Below, piece by piece: positions 9,825 to 19,294 of a DNA stretch of 64,000 nt (the first letter of the stretch is position 1; every line of letters starts with the position of its first letter). The translations under genes and the position numbers were made by a program. This stretch comes from Photobacterium halotolerans DSM 18316. Lineage in GTDB: Bacteria; Pseudomonadota; Gammaproteobacteria; Enterobacterales; Vibrionaceae. The stretch is taken from assembly GCF_000425165.1 (NCBI RefSeq), contig NZ_KE384319.1, forward strand, positions 372,001 through 436,000, given 5' to 3'. The notes under the pieces were generated by a model that saw only the letters and a list, made by a program, of their open reading frames with translations, did not search any database and was not told the origin of the DNA.

Positions 9825-11057
9825 ATGAAAACATTTGATCGCGCCAAGCAAATCCTGCTGGCAGGGTTCTGTATTAACTTGTGTATGGGCATTCTGTATG
9901 CCTGGAGTGTATTTAAAAAAGCCTTAGTGGTGGATCTTGGCTGGTCTAACGCCGATGCGTCTCTGCCTTATACTGTTGCTATCATTACTTTTTCTCTCTC
10001 ATTATTACTGGCCGGTATTCTTCAGGACAAAATTGGTCCGCGTAAGGTCTTGCTGCTCGGCACGACCATGGTTGGCCTTGGGATGATTGTATCCAGCTTT
10101 GCCACCACGCCACTGCTGCTGGTGCTGACTTTCGGGGTATTGACAGGTTGCGGTATCGGTTTTGGCTATGCCTGTTTAAGCCCCTCAGCAATGAAATGGT
10201 TCCATCCGTCAAAGAAAGGCATGGTAAACGGCCTGATTGCGGCCGGTTTCGGCCTGGCTGCTGTGTACCTGGCACCGCTGACATCATCCCTGATTGCCGA
10301 TTACGGTATTAACCAGAGCTTCCTGATCCTCGGCATCGCTGTGCTGCTGGTTGCTGTTCCTCTGGCTTGCACTATCAGCAACCCACCCGCAGGCTACCAG
10401 CCTGAGGCGCCGTCTGCCGTCGCAGCCTCTGCCAATCCGGCACCGGCTGTTAACATGACCTGGCGTGGCATGGTGAAAACGCCCCAGTTTTACTCCTTGT
10501 GGGTAATGTACGCCTTCGCTTCCGCAGCAGGCTTGATGATTATCGGCAATATCACCTCTATTGCAGCGGCGCAGGCTGACCTGTCGGATGCGGCATTTCT
10601 GGTGGTGATTCTGGCTGTGTTCAACTCGGGCGGCCGTATTGTTGCCGGTATGCTGTCAGACAAAATCGGCGGTGTGAAAACCCTGATGATTGCCTTTATC
10701 ATGCAAGCCATCAACATGGTGATGTTTGCCACTTTCGATAACGAGTTCAGCCTGATGGTCGGCGCTGCCGTTGCCGGGGTTGGCTACGGTACTCTGCTTG
10801 CCGTTTTCCCATCGATCACCGCCGATTTTTACGGCCTGAAAAATTACGGTGCGAACTATGGCGTCCTCTACACTGCCTGGGGTGTCAGTGGCTTCATTGG
10901 CCCTGTAGTCGCCGCCGTGGCCGTTGATATGACCGGCACCTACACCCTGGCCTATTCTGTGTGTTCTGGCATGCTGGCCGTCGCTGTGCTGCTGTCATTC
11001 ATCACTAAGCCTGTTACCACGCAAGTGGCCAAGCAGAAACTGGCAACAGCCGTATAA
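9825..11057 (+). CDS. OFA-family MFS transporter (oxalate/formate antiporter-like, YhjX type)
   Basis: A 410-residue major facilitator protein with about twelve membrane segments. The start (FCINLCMGILYAWSVFKKAL) and the motif A variant LQDKIGPRK are characteristic of the oxalate:formate antiporter (OFA) family, which includes E. coli YhjX, a pyruvate-induced carrier. Substrate cannot be read from sequence; a small carboxylate is the best inference. The second half has the matching motif LSDKIGGVK. The ATG at 9825 follows GAGAG; the longer open frame upstream is unlikely. It is a single-gene unit ended by a terminator. Confidence 0.87.
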   Translation: MKTFDRAKQILLAGFCINLCMGILYAWSVFKKALVVDLGWSNADASLPYTVAIITFSLSLLLAGILQDKIGPRKVLLLGTTMVGLGMIVSSFATTPLLLVLTFGVLTGCGIGFGYACLSPSAMKWFHPSKKGMVNGLIAAGFGLAAVYLAPLTSSLIADYGINQSFLILGIAVLLVAVPLACTISNPPAGYQPEAPSAVAASANPAPAVNMTWRGMVKTPQFYSLWVMYAFASAAGLMIIGNITSIAAAQADLSDAAFLVVILAVFNSGGRIVAGMLSDKIGGVKTLMIAFIMQAINMVMFATFDNEFSLMVGAAVAGVGYGTLLAVFPSITADFYGLKNYGANYGVLYTAWGVSGFIGPVVAAVAVDMTGTYTLAYSVCSGMLAVAVLLSFITKPVTTQVAKQKLATAV

Positions 11058-11076
11058 CGGTACGCCTGACTCTTGC

Positions 11077-11110
11077 TGAAAAAGCACAGCCCGCGGGTTG
11101 TGCTTTTTTA
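11077..11110 (+). terminator. Rho-independent terminator after the OFA transporter
   Basis: Stem AAAAAGCACA (11079-11088) paired with TGTGCTTTTT, with a GC-rich core in the loop and a trailing T run. Confidence 0.88.
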
Positions 11111-11142
11111 TTTTCACCTTTTCAGGACCAGAGACGGAACAG

Positions 11143-11177
11143 ACAAAAAAAAACCCGGCTCCAAAGGGACCGGGCAA
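11143..11177 (-). terminator. Terminator of the motY-lafK-fliEFGHIJ operon
   Basis: Read on the minus strand this is a GC-rich hairpin (CCCGG...CCGGG with a further TCC/GGA pairing) followed by at least nine T. It lies about 180 bases beyond the stop of fliJ, the last gene of the minus-strand flagellar operon. Confidence 0.8.
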
Positions 11178-11356
11178 ACAAATAGTGGTGAAAATGTTCC
11201 TGATGGGAACAGGATATGCGCTATTAGCGTACCGCTATGGAAGACTGTGCGATTGGCTTAACAACATTCTTCACGGGTACTCAGGTAGCAAATTAATAGG
11301 GCGTCCAATTTTTCACAGGGATTAAACATTTATCCCACCTACTAACAATTAAATCA

Positions 11357-11791
11357 CTAAATTTTTTTGAGCTTGCATCTGGCATTGATCAGATCTTCAA
11401 TGAACTTTTGCTCTTTCTTCGCCTGCTCATAGCGTTGTTTCGCTTGCCAGCGCTCCATCACGGTTTCCAGTCCCTTCACCTTGACCTGACTTTGCTCCAG
11501 CGCTTTTTTCGTGCGCTGACTTTCTGCGTGCATAAGCGCCATTTCGTGCTGCTGATGCGAAATCAGGCGGCTGAGCATAGAATTGACCTGAGTGGTGTTC
11601 TGCAGCGCCAGTGCGTTCAGCCCGGCACTTCCTTCCTGCTGACAGCCCGACTTCAGCCCTGCCAGTGCCTGCAGTTGCTGGGCAAAAAAGCCAACCTGAT
11701 CCTGCTGGCGTGCAAAGTGCTGTCCGTGCCGGTCACGTTGCTGCTCAGCAATCTGCTGAAGCTGACTCACGGCTTTCAGTCTGCCCTTCAT
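11357..11791 (-). CDS. fliJ: Lateral flagellar FliJ, export chaperone/stalk
   Basis: A 144-residue protein predicted to be almost wholly coiled coil and rich in Gln, Lys and Glu, the pattern of FliJ. FliJ sits at the centre of the FliI ATPase ring and links it to FlhA during type III export. Sequence conservation in FliJ is low, so the call rests on its size, coiled-coil character and place directly after fliI. The ATG at 11791 has AGGAGA eight bases upstream; a GTG one codon earlier is an alternative. It is the last gene of the operon. Confidence 0.85.
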   Translation of the reverse strand: MKGRLKAVSQLQQIAEQQRDRHGQHFARQQDQVGFFAQQLQALAGLKSGCQQEGSAGLNALALQNTTQVNSMLSRLISHQQHEMALMHAESQRTKKALEQSQVKVKGLETVMERWQAKQRYEQAKKEQKFIEDLINARCKLKKI

Positions 11792-11802
11792 CACACCCTC
11801 TC

Positions 11803-13146
11803 CTAACCTTGCTGTGTTTGCGTAAACAACTCAGCGAGCCGAACCAGCGACTGTTGGTAGTCAGTCACTTCATCAACCTGCTGAACCAGGAAATCTTTGA
11901 GTTGCGGAAACACCTGAACGGACAGATCCAGTTCGGCGTCCTGTCCGGGCTGATACCCGCCTAAAGGCAACAGCTCTTTGACTTGCAGATAGTTGGCATT
12001 GAGCTGCCTGAAACGGTTTGCCACTGTGACATGAGAGTTTTCGGTACAGTTGCTCATACAACGGCTGATAGAGGCATTAATATCTATCGCCGGATAGTGC
12101 CCCTGCTCTGCCAGCGTACGGGATAGCACCACATGACCATCGAGAATGGCACGGGCAGAGTCCACCACAGGATCCTGCTGATCATCGCCATCCGCCAGTA
12201 CAGTGTAAATTGCCGTCAGGCTGCCGTCCGGGTGCTCACCGTTACCGGCGCGTTCAAGCAGTTGAGGTAACTGGCTGAACACAGACGGCGGATAACCACG
12301 GGAAGCCGGCGGCTCACCCAGGGACAAGGCAATTTCACGCTGCGCCATGGCGTAACGTGTTAAAGAGTCCATCAGCAGCAGGACATCTTTGCCCTTGTCG
12401 CGATAATATTCCGCTACGCGGTGACACAGTTTAGTGGCACGCAGACGCATTAAAGGGGATTCATCGGCCGGCGCTGCTATCACCACAGCCCGCTTCATAC
12501 CCTCTGCGCCGAGATTGCGCTGTATGAATTCCCGGACTTCCCGGCCACGTTCGCCAATCAGGCCCACCACCACAATATCGGCCTTGGTGTTTTTGGTGAT
12601 CATGCCCATCAGGACACTCTTACCCACACCACTGCCTGCCATGAGCCCGATACGCTGGCCTTTACCCAGCGTCAGCAGTCCGTTGATTGCACGTATGCCC
12701 ACATCCAGCGGTGTATCGACCAGGCGACGCTTTAACGGATTTATCGGTGAAGGGTTGAGCGAGACTTTCTCTCCGCCTTTAAGCGGGCCAAGATCGTCAA
12801 ACGGCTCGCCAAGACCGTTAACGACCCTGCCAAGCCAGTGATCTCCGAGCGCAACTGTACTGTCGCCGTCCAGCGGGACGACTCTCGCTCCGGCGTAAAG
12901 CCCGCCTAATTGCCTCACGGGCATCAAATACGCCACGTCGCGGTCAAAGCCCACTACCTGGGCTTCAATGGCTTCACCGTCATCCGTTTCGACCAGACAG
13001 CGCTGTTCCAGCCTGAACTTACAGCCAACGGCCTGAAGCATCAGGCCGTTGACTTTGACCAACCGCCCTGTAACCCGGGCAATCGGAATGGATGACATAG
13101 AGGCGATAGCATCATTCAAACGATCATGAAATGCACCGTCACTCAC
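11803..13146 (-). CDS. fliI: Lateral flagellar export ATPase FliI
   Basis: A 447-residue F1-beta-like ATPase. Walker A is AGSGVGKS (170-177); GLIGERGREVREF and LLLMDSLTRYAMAQREIALSLGEPP are typical of flagellar and type III secretion ATPases. It unfolds and delivers export substrates at the base of the flagellum with FliH and FliJ. The open frame runs further upstream, but the real start is most likely the GTG at 13146: GGAG lies seven bases before it, the start overlaps the end of fliH by 8 bases, and the length then matches the family. Confidence 0.93.
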   Translation of the reverse strand: MSDGAFHDRLNDAIASMSSIPIARVTGRLVKVNGLMLQAVGCKFRLEQRCLVETDDGEAIEAQVVGFDRDVAYLMPVRQLGGLYAGARVVPLDGDSTVALGDHWLGRVVNGLGEPFDDLGPLKGGEKVSLNPSPINPLKRRLVDTPLDVGIRAINGLLTLGKGQRIGLMAGSGVGKSVLMGMITKNTKADIVVVGLIGERGREVREFIQRNLGAEGMKRAVVIAAPADESPLMRLRATKLCHRVAEYYRDKGKDVLLLMDSLTRYAMAQREIALSLGEPPASRGYPPSVFSQLPQLLERAGNGEHPDGSLTAIYTVLADGDDQQDPVVDSARAILDGHVVLSRTLAEQGHYPAIDINASISRCMSNCTENSHVTVANRFRQLNANYLQVKELLPLGGYQPGQDAELDLSVQVFPQLKDFLVQQVDEVTDYQQSLVRLAELFTQTQQG

Positions 13147-13954
13147 TGATACTCTCCGCCGTTTCTGCTGTTGCGGTATGACTGGTTTCAGCCGCTGGCG
13201 TCTGCACCGACGGATTCTCCAGCAAGTGCTCGCGCAGCGTTTCCATGCAGGCTTCCAGTCTGGCATCACTGCTGGCATCGGCTTCTGCATGATCCGTTAC
13301 CAGCTGAACACCACCGACAGGCATGTCTTTGTTCGCGACCAGTTTCCAGCTCGGGTGCAGGGTCGGACTGAGATTGGTAATACGCTCAAGATCCTGCGGG
13401 TTAAGATTGATCACCACCTTGTCGCTGTTACCCGGCATGCTGTCTAACGTTTCTTCCACCAGCGCCAGAATTTGCTGCGGCATCAGTGTCAGCTCCGCGC
13501 GAATAACCTGCTGGGCAACTTTCTGCACCAGGGAACAAATCTGCTCGCGCTGAGCATGTTCCCGCTCATCCTGCCATTGCTGAATATGCGCCTGCAGGGC
13601 CTGTATCGGCGCAATGGCAGATTCATATTTTTCGCGGCCCTGGCTTTCGCCTTTGCTGTATCCCTGCTGAAAACCGTCTTGCTGACCTAAGGTAAAGCCT
13701 TGCTGACGACCCTGCTCAACACCCTGACGCAAGCCTTCTTCATGGCCCCGCTGCAAGCCTTGCTGAAACCCTTCTTCCAGCTGTTTTTGCAAAGCTGCCT
13801 GATGTTCCTTGGTATTGAACTCCGTCGTCTGGGCGACATAATTGTCTGAATCCTGTGCACCACCTTCGTGTTGTACAACAGGCTTCACCATGGGCGGAAA
13901 GCGGTGTGAGCGGTATTCACCAGGATTCAGCTGCATCACTTTTACTGAACGCAT
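13139..13954 (-). CDS. fliH: Lateral flagellar FliH, regulator of the export ATPase
   Basis: A 271-residue FliH. Residues about 60-110 contain repeated Gly-x-x-x-Gly/Gln units (GFQQGLQRGHEEGLRQG and similar), the glycine-repeat helix that is the hallmark of FliH. The C-terminal half resembles the V-ATPase E-type domain that binds FliI. It forms the peripheral stalk tethering FliI to the C-ring. The ATG at 13954 follows GGAG at six bases; GTG one codon upstream is possible. It directly follows the fliG stop. Confidence 0.9.
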   Translation of the reverse strand: MRSVKVMQLNPGEYRSHRFPPMVKPVVQHEGGAQDSDNYVAQTTEFNTKEHQAALQKQLEEGFQQGLQRGHEEGLRQGVEQGRQQGFTLGQQDGFQQGYSKGESQGREKYESAIAPIQALQAHIQQWQDEREHAQREQICSLVQKVAQQVIRAELTLMPQQILALVEETLDSMPGNSDKVVINLNPQDLERITNLSPTLHPSWKLVANKDMPVGGVQLVTDHAEADASSDARLEACMETLREHLLENPSVQTPAAETSHTATAETAESISE

Positions 13955-13957
13955 CAC

Positions 13958-14992
13958 TTACTCCACTGTTTGTTCCTGATACAGGCTCAGCTCGATTTCA
14001 CCGGCATCGGCCAGTTCACGAACCACTTGCATAATATCCTGACGGGCTTTCTCAACCCGGGATAATGGCATCGCACCACGCATCGCCATTTCATCATCCA
14101 GCGAGTTAGCCATACGCTGTGGCATGGACTGTTTGATGGCCATTTGCAGCTTGAGCTCTGCCCCTTTCAGCGCGGTTGCCCACAGGTCGAGCGGAATTTC
14201 CTGGATCAGGCGATCCATCGTTGCTTCGCGCTGACGGGAAAGGATAACGAAGTCGAACATGTTTTCTTCGATTTCGCTGACCACTTTTTCGTCATGCAGT
14301 TTCAGCATTTCCATCAGCTGAGCACGATCACCCTCAAAGCGGTTAATGATGTCGGCAGCCTGCTTGGCACCCAGCACCGATGCGCCCTGACCGCCCGAAA
14401 CCTGCTGGATACAGCGGTCGATCAGCAGATGCAAATCTTTGGCGATCTCATGATCGATTTCGCTCAGGCGGGCGACGCGGTAAATCAGTTCATCATGCTG
14501 CTCTGACGGCAGTTTCGCCAGCACCTGAGACGAGGTTTCCGGCGGCAGATAAGCCAGGAAAATGGCCTGCATCTGCGGGTGTTCCTGACTGATAAATTTT
14601 GCGATAACGTCCGTATCGACCCACTGCAGGCGCTGCATGTTATTGCGCAGCTCATCGCCATAAATACTGTTCAGTACACCTTTGGCAAGATCATTGCCCA
14701 GGGCTTTCGATAGTGTGTTCGACAGATAATCTTTCGACGCGCCGCGAATACCACTGTGGTCACGAAAATCATCGAAAAACCGCTGAATCACGACCTTGGC
14801 GTTCTCACTTTTGATGCCAGTGAGTTTCGCCATGGATCGGGTGACGCGTTGTACTTCATCGCGGGAGAAATAACGCAGAACCTGAGCGGCTGCATCCTCT
14901 CCCATGCCCAGCAAAACCAGCGCTGTTTTATCCACACTGCTTAAGGTTTGCATGTCTGCCGGATTAGTTGTCTCGGTTGTGCTCATTTCCAT
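13958..14992 (-). CDS. fliG: Lateral flagellar motor switch protein FliG
   Basis: A 344-residue FliG with the expected N-terminal, middle (EHPQMQAIFLAYLPP, containing the EHPQ motif) and C-terminal torque domains. It couples the C-ring to the MS ring and makes the electrostatic contact with the stator formed here by LafT/LafU. The start lies 29 bases inside the end of fliF; a second ATG at 14986 is equally possible. Closest functional partners are FliM and FliN encoded on the divergent operon. Confidence 0.95.
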   Translation of the reverse strand: MEMSTTETTNPADMQTLSSVDKTALVLLGMGEDAAAQVLRYFSRDEVQRVTRSMAKLTGIKSENAKVVIQRFFDDFRDHSGIRGASKDYLSNTLSKALGNDLAKGVLNSIYGDELRNNMQRLQWVDTDVIAKFISQEHPQMQAIFLAYLPPETSSQVLAKLPSEQHDELIYRVARLSEIDHEIAKDLHLLIDRCIQQVSGGQGASVLGAKQAADIINRFEGDRAQLMEMLKLHDEKVVSEIEENMFDFVILSRQREATMDRLIQEIPLDLWATALKGAELKLQMAIKQSMPQRMANSLDDEMAMRGAMPLSRVEKARQDIMQVVRELADAGEIELSLYQEQTVE

Positions 14993-16673
14993 TTACCCAT
15001 TGTTTAAGGACTTCAGCAACGCGCTGCGGTTCTTCGCTGGCAATTAATGTCAGATGTTTCAGTTGGATGTGCAGAGGCGAACCGGAAGGCGGCAACATCA
15101 TCTCAGCATCGGCATCCAGTCCGTTGGTGGTATTGCTCAGGCCTCGGTCGGACAGACGTCGATTGAGTTCATTCTCTTGTGCCTGCTCATCAAGCTCTTT
15201 GCTCAGAATGTTGTCTGGCAAAGTGGCAATGTCCATTTCCTGTCGTGCTTTGTCCACACCGGTCAGGTGGCGAATCAAAGGACGCAGAACAAAGAAGATC
15301 ATCGCCAGTCCCAGCAAGCCACCAATGATGTAACGCAACGGTTGCTGCAATGCCGTATCCTGCCACCACGGCATAGGTGCAACAGGTTCAATGTTGACCG
15401 GAGTAAAGTTGAAGCTCATCAGGCTCAGGCTGTCGCCACGCTCGGCATTCAGGCCGACCGCTTCAGAGATCATCTGGCTGATTTCGGCCTTCTGTGCCTC
15501 ATCCCACGCGGCACCGTCCGGCGCAACCGCATTGTTCAGCAACACAGACACATTCAGCTTTTTGATTTGTCCCTGTTGATACTGGGTATGCCTGACACTG
15601 CTGCCCAGCGCATACTGACGATTCACTTCCGAGCGTTCACTGGTGTTCTTCGGTGCTTCTTCCTCACCCTCTTCTTCAACCGTAGGTGGCTGATTGCTCA
15701 GTGAACCCGGTACCCCTAAGGCAATTTTATCGGTTGAGTTGTTTTCAATGCTGTGTTCTGAACGGACAACCGGATTGTCATCCACCATTTCACGGGTTTC
15801 TTCAATGCGGCTGAAATCCAGATCGGCCGCCACCTGCACCCGGAAGTTACTCGGGCCGAGAACCGGAGTCAGCATGTCAGACGCACGCTGAATAACCTGC
15901 TTCTCCAGATTCTTCTGATACTCCAGATATTTGGTATTCATTCGGCCGGACGTTTCCGAACCGATATCGGCACTCAGTAAACGGCCAAACTGATCCACCA
16001 CAGAGACGTGATCAGCCGTCATACCGGTCACACTGCCCGACACCAGATTGACAATAGCTTCCACCTGTTCAGGTTTAAGATCTTCACCCGGCTTGAGCTC
16101 GACCATGACAGAGGCCGTGGTCTTCTCGGTGTTCTGGCGTACAAACAGAGTCTGGCGGGGAATCGCCAGGTGCACACGGGCGTTATTGACAGCATTCAAA
16201 GAGATGATGGTACGGGCCAGTTCACCTTCCAGACCATGACGGTAACGTGCGGTTTCCATAAACTGGCTGGTACCCAAAGCTGAATCGGTCTGAAGTGTTT
16301 CTAAACCGGTCGGTAATTTGGCTTTCACGCCTTTGGCGGCCAGTAACATACGAACCTCAGCGACTCGGCCGTCTTCGACCAGCACCTGACCGTTGGTTTC
16401 CTGTAAGCGGTATGGAATGCCTTCCGCTTCCAGGACAGAGATTATCTCGCTGGTATCAAAACGCTCCTGCTGGCTGTAAAGCGGACGATAGCTTTGTGTC
16501 GACGTCCAGAGTGCAACCACTATGATGGCTGCAACCACAGCCGCCAGCGCAGCAGACAAAACAAGATTACGCTGGCTGCTGTACCAGGCAAGTTTAGCCC
16601 GCTCCAGCAGAGAATGATCAGAACGGTTGGCAGCAGTCAGTTCCGCTGCCGCTGCTTGAGTAATCATGGTCAT
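14964..16673 (-). CDS. fliF: Lateral flagellar MS-ring protein FliF
   Basis: A 569-residue MS-ring protein with two membrane segments, near residues 39-57 and 450-468, flanking a large periplasmic part with the YscJ/FliF ring-building motifs (RPLYSQQERFD near 63-73, ARVHLAIPRQTLF near 165). The C-terminal tail, with RVAEVLKQWVN, is the FliG-binding segment. It is the foundation ring of the basal body. It follows fliE by 3 bases and overlaps fliG. Confidence 0.95.
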   Translation of the reverse strand: MTMITQAAAAELTAANRSDHSLLERAKLAWYSSQRNLVLSAALAAVVAAIIVVALWTSTQSYRPLYSQQERFDTSEIISVLEAEGIPYRLQETNGQVLVEDGRVAEVRMLLAAKGVKAKLPTGLETLQTDSALGTSQFMETARYRHGLEGELARTIISLNAVNNARVHLAIPRQTLFVRQNTEKTTASVMVELKPGEDLKPEQVEAIVNLVSGSVTGMTADHVSVVDQFGRLLSADIGSETSGRMNTKYLEYQKNLEKQVIQRASDMLTPVLGPSNFRVQVAADLDFSRIEETREMVDDNPVVRSEHSIENNSTDKIALGVPGSLSNQPPTVEEEGEEEAPKNTSERSEVNRQYALGSSVRHTQYQQGQIKKLNVSVLLNNAVAPDGAAWDEAQKAEISQMISEAVGLNAERGDSLSLMSFNFTPVNIEPVAPMPWWQDTALQQPLRYIIGGLLGLAMIFFVLRPLIRHLTGVDKARQEMDIATLPDNILSKELDEQAQENELNRRLSDRGLSNTTNGLDADAEMMLPPSGSPLHIQLKHLTLIASEEPQRVAEVLKQWVNGNEHNRDN

Positions 16674-16676
16674 AAT

Positions 16677-17027
16677 TTACACCGGCATCTTCATTACATC
16701 TTCAAACGCACTGACCACTTTGTTTCTTACCTGCATCAAAGCAGAAAAAGACAAACTGGCCTTCTGGCTGGCAATCATTGCGCCAACCAGATCATCACTT
16801 TTTCCGGTTTCAACCGCCGTCATTTTGGCACTCGCAGCGGCCTGATGGCCGTTTACCAGGTCAAGCACTTGTGTCATGGCTGAAGAAAAAGCAAGTGGTT
16901 TAACCTGTTGGTCTAATGGATTGGCTTTCACAGTGATGTTCTGTTCAGCCTGAGCTTGCATGAGCTGCATTTTATCCAGCATTAATTGCTGGGCGGTGGT
17001 CGTCTGCGTCAAATTCGTCGCAAGCAT
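16677..17027 (-). CDS. fliE: Lateral flagellar FliE, MS ring-rod junction protein
   Basis: A 116-residue FliE. The C-terminal half (SFSALMQVRNKVVSAFEDVMKMPV) is the conserved helix found in all FliE proteins; the N-terminal half is variable. It joins the MS ring to the proximal rod and is the first exported component. It sits 18 bases downstream of lafK, so it is probably co-transcribed with lafK but could also have its own promoter within lafK. Confidence 0.92.
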   Translation of the reverse strand: MLATNLTQTTTAQQLMLDKMQLMQAQAEQNITVKANPLDQQVKPLAFSSAMTQVLDLVNGHQAAASAKMTAVETGKSDDLVGAMIASQKASLSFSALMQVRNKVVSAFEDVMKMPV

Positions 17028-17045
17028 ATTTGTGTCTCCTGATCG

Positions 17046-18410
17046 TTAGGCTGCTGAGCCAATTTGTGAAATATCAATGCCTTGCTCACGCATTGCCGCC
17101 AATTTGTAACGTAAAGCCCTTGTCGTCACACCCAGAGCTTTTGCCGTGAGTGTTCTGTTTCCCTCATGCTGTTTCAGCACGTCCAGCACATACTGGTATT
17201 CAGCCTGTTTCTTGGCACCAATATGGCCCTGTTCTGTTCCTGCGCTGCCGACCGCTGCCGGCATATATTCAGGTTTGATCGCCTGAATTTTGCTGCTGTC
17301 TACCGGCAGCATCAGATCCTGGGATGTCACGAAATCACCGTGTCTCATCACCAGTGCGCGCTGGATAATGTTTTCCAGCTCGCGGATATTGCCCGGCCAG
17401 TGGTACTGCATCATCATCTGCTGGGCATCCGCGGATAGCTGGCAGGCACTGCCTTGCTGATATTTAGCGATGAAATAATCGGCCAGCGGAAGAATATCCT
17501 CAGGGCGCTCGCGAAGCGGTGGCCAGTGCAGCGGTAACACATCCAGACGGTAATATAGGTCTTCCCTGAAAACCCCTTCCTGTACGGCGACACGAAGATC
17601 TTTGTTAGTGGCCGCTATCACCCGGATATCAAGCTTGATGGTTTTATGGCTGCCCACACGCTCGACTTCGCGCTCTTGCAGCACACGCAATAATTTGGCT
17701 TGCAGCGCCGGCGACATTTCGGCAATTTCATCCAGCAAAATGGTACCGCCGTTTGCCTCTTCGAACTTGCCGCTCTGACTGCCGGTTGCGCCGGTAAAGG
17801 CCCCTTTCACGTGACCAAATAACACAGCTTCAAGCATGGATTCCGGGATTGCGGCACAGTTCACCGCGACAAACGGCATCTTGCTGCGCGGTGACTGCTG
17901 ATGAACATAGCGCGCCAGCACTTCTTTTCCTGTCCCTGATTCGCCGGTAATCAGCACGCTGGCATGGGTACAGGCTGCACGGTGGGCCAGTTGCAGGATC
18001 TGCTTGCTGCGCCAGGATTCCGCCACGATATCCGACATGGGCTTTTGCAGTGCTTCCACCCGGGCTAGCAGGCTTAGCAACTGGCTGGGTTCGAACGGCT
18101 TTAACAAATAATCCGTCGCACCGGCTTTCATCGCTTCCGCCGCCAGCAAACCTTCGTGCTGATCGACAATCGCAATGGCAATCCGGCGCTGCTGAGTGTC
18201 AGCTACTGTCTGGCTGTAACGGACCCATTCTGTCAGTGACATATCCGGCAGTGAGGAGCTGACCAGAGTGATTGCCGCCTGGCGTGACTGCAAACCGGCT
18301 TTGCCTGATGTCAGGTAATCCACCTGATAGCCCGCCTGCTCCAGCACCTGAATCACTTGCTGAGCCTGCTGCCTGTCCGGTTCAATGAACTGAATTGTCT
18401 TCGTAATCAT
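17046..18410 (-). CDS. lafK: LafK, sigma-54-dependent activator of lateral flagellar genes
   Basis: A 454-residue regulator: N-terminal receiver-like domain (1-120), AAA+ domain with Walker A GESGTGKE (156-163) and the sigma-54-contacting GAFTGA loop (203-208), and a C-terminal Fis-type helix-turn-helix (near 410-440). The receiver is degenerate: where the phospho-accepting Asp is expected there is a run of Ser (50-53, VSSS), so control by phosphorylation is unlikely. In V. parahaemolyticus LafK turns on early lateral flagellar operons. It overlaps the motY stop by one base (TAATG). Confidence 0.92.
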   Translation of the reverse strand: MITKTIQFIEPDRQQAQQVIQVLEQAGYQVDYLTSGKAGLQSRQAAITLVSSSLPDMSLTEWVRYSQTVADTQQRRIAIAIVDQHEGLLAAEAMKAGATDYLLKPFEPSQLLSLLARVEALQKPMSDIVAESWRSKQILQLAHRAACTHASVLITGESGTGKEVLARYVHQQSPRSKMPFVAVNCAAIPESMLEAVLFGHVKGAFTGATGSQSGKFEEANGGTILLDEIAEMSPALQAKLLRVLQEREVERVGSHKTIKLDIRVIAATNKDLRVAVQEGVFREDLYYRLDVLPLHWPPLRERPEDILPLADYFIAKYQQGSACQLSADAQQMMMQYHWPGNIRELENIIQRALVMRHGDFVTSQDLMLPVDSSKIQAIKPEYMPAAVGSAGTEQGHIGAKKQAEYQYVLDVLKQHEGNRTLTAKALGVTTRALRYKLAAMREQGIDISQIGSAA

Positions 18411-19294
18411 TACTGAACCCTGCTTTCATCATTGTTGCCAGCACGCATCACACGAACTGTTACCCGACGATTAAGTGACTGTCCTTTCGCTGTGTCGTTA
18501 TTCGCGATCGGATAGCGGGAACCATGTGCCCTGATTTGAATCAGGCCGTCTTTCACCCCGGCTTCCCGGAGAAAACTGGCCACATCATCGGCACGCACTT
18601 TGGATACCTGAATATTGCCCAGCTTTGAGCCGACATTATCTGTATGGCCGTCAATCAGCACCTGGTTGACTGAGCTATCCAGGCGAATGTACTCAGCCAG
18701 ATTTCGCAGTGTTTCTTTTTGCTCCGTACTCACCGTGCGTTGGCCCAAGTCAAACTGAAACACCAGGTCACGCGCCTGTTTGTACGACATGGCCGGCAGA
18801 CGGGAACGACAGCGCGTAAAGTCAGCCAGTGCCGGTGCCATATTGACACTCGATAACAACAGATCGACCGGAGTATTGTTGTTCTGATAAATCATCGCCA
18901 CCCGCGCCCACTGCCCTGCTGTCATACCGTCCAGCAGCGCATCGACCGCCTGGGTGAACCTCACTTCAGTCGGGCTGACTTGCTTACCCGGGCTCAGTGA
19001 TGTCTGCTTAGGCGTCACCACCCAGGGGCCATCCTGCAGATACAGACCTGCAGACTGAAACTGAACCACAGGTCGCATAGGCTTCACTTTCAGCGACAGA
19101 TTTTCCCCGGCATCCGCAATAAAGCTCACCTGACCGAAATTATCCACCTGCTGATTTAATGAGCAGTGAAATTTGTCGCCTTGGTATTTCCACTCGACAA
19201 GATCCATCGGTGTTGAAACAAGCTTTGCTTCAACCGAACCTGCCGCAAGAGCAATAAATAAGAATGTGTATTTCTTGAGAAATGAAATTAACAT
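18410..19294 (-). CDS. motY: MotY-like stator-associated protein of the lateral flagellum
   Basis: A 294-residue exported protein with a signal peptide (core FLFIALAAGSVEA), a MotY-type N-terminal domain and a C-terminal OmpA-like peptidoglycan-binding domain (IDGHTDNVGS near residues 214-223, then LNRRVTV). MotY forms a ring around the motor that helps anchor stators. The ATG at 19294 follows AGAAGGG; an upstream in-frame start would put a charged extension before the signal peptide. Its place as first gene before lafK is that of the lateral system of Vibrio. A polar MotY is probably encoded elsewhere. Confidence 0.88.
   Translation of the reverse strand: MLISFLKKYTFLFIALAAGSVEAKLVSTPMDLVEWKYQGDKFHCSLNQQVDNFGQVSFIADAGENLSLKVKPMRPVVQFQSAGLYLQDGPWVVTPKQTSLSPGKQVSPTEVRFTQAVDALLDGMTAGQWARVAMIYQNNNTPVDLLLSSVNMAPALADFTRCRSRLPAMSYKQARDLVFQFDLGQRTVSTEQKETLRNLAEYIRLDSSVNQVLIDGHTDNVGSKLGNIQVSKVRADDVASFLREAGVKDGLIQIRAHGSRYPIANNDTAKGQSLNRRVTVRVMRAGNNDESRVQ

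Noticed and set aside
11111-11325. Small plus-strand open frames of 62-75 codons between the OFA transporter and fliJ
   Set aside because: They run through two terminator hairpins, have no ribosome site and no protein-like features.
13178-16883. Several plus-strand open frames of 60-216 codons across fliH, fliG and fliF
   Set aside because: They are antisense shadows of well-supported flagellar genes; translations are rich in His, Arg and Cys and resemble no family.
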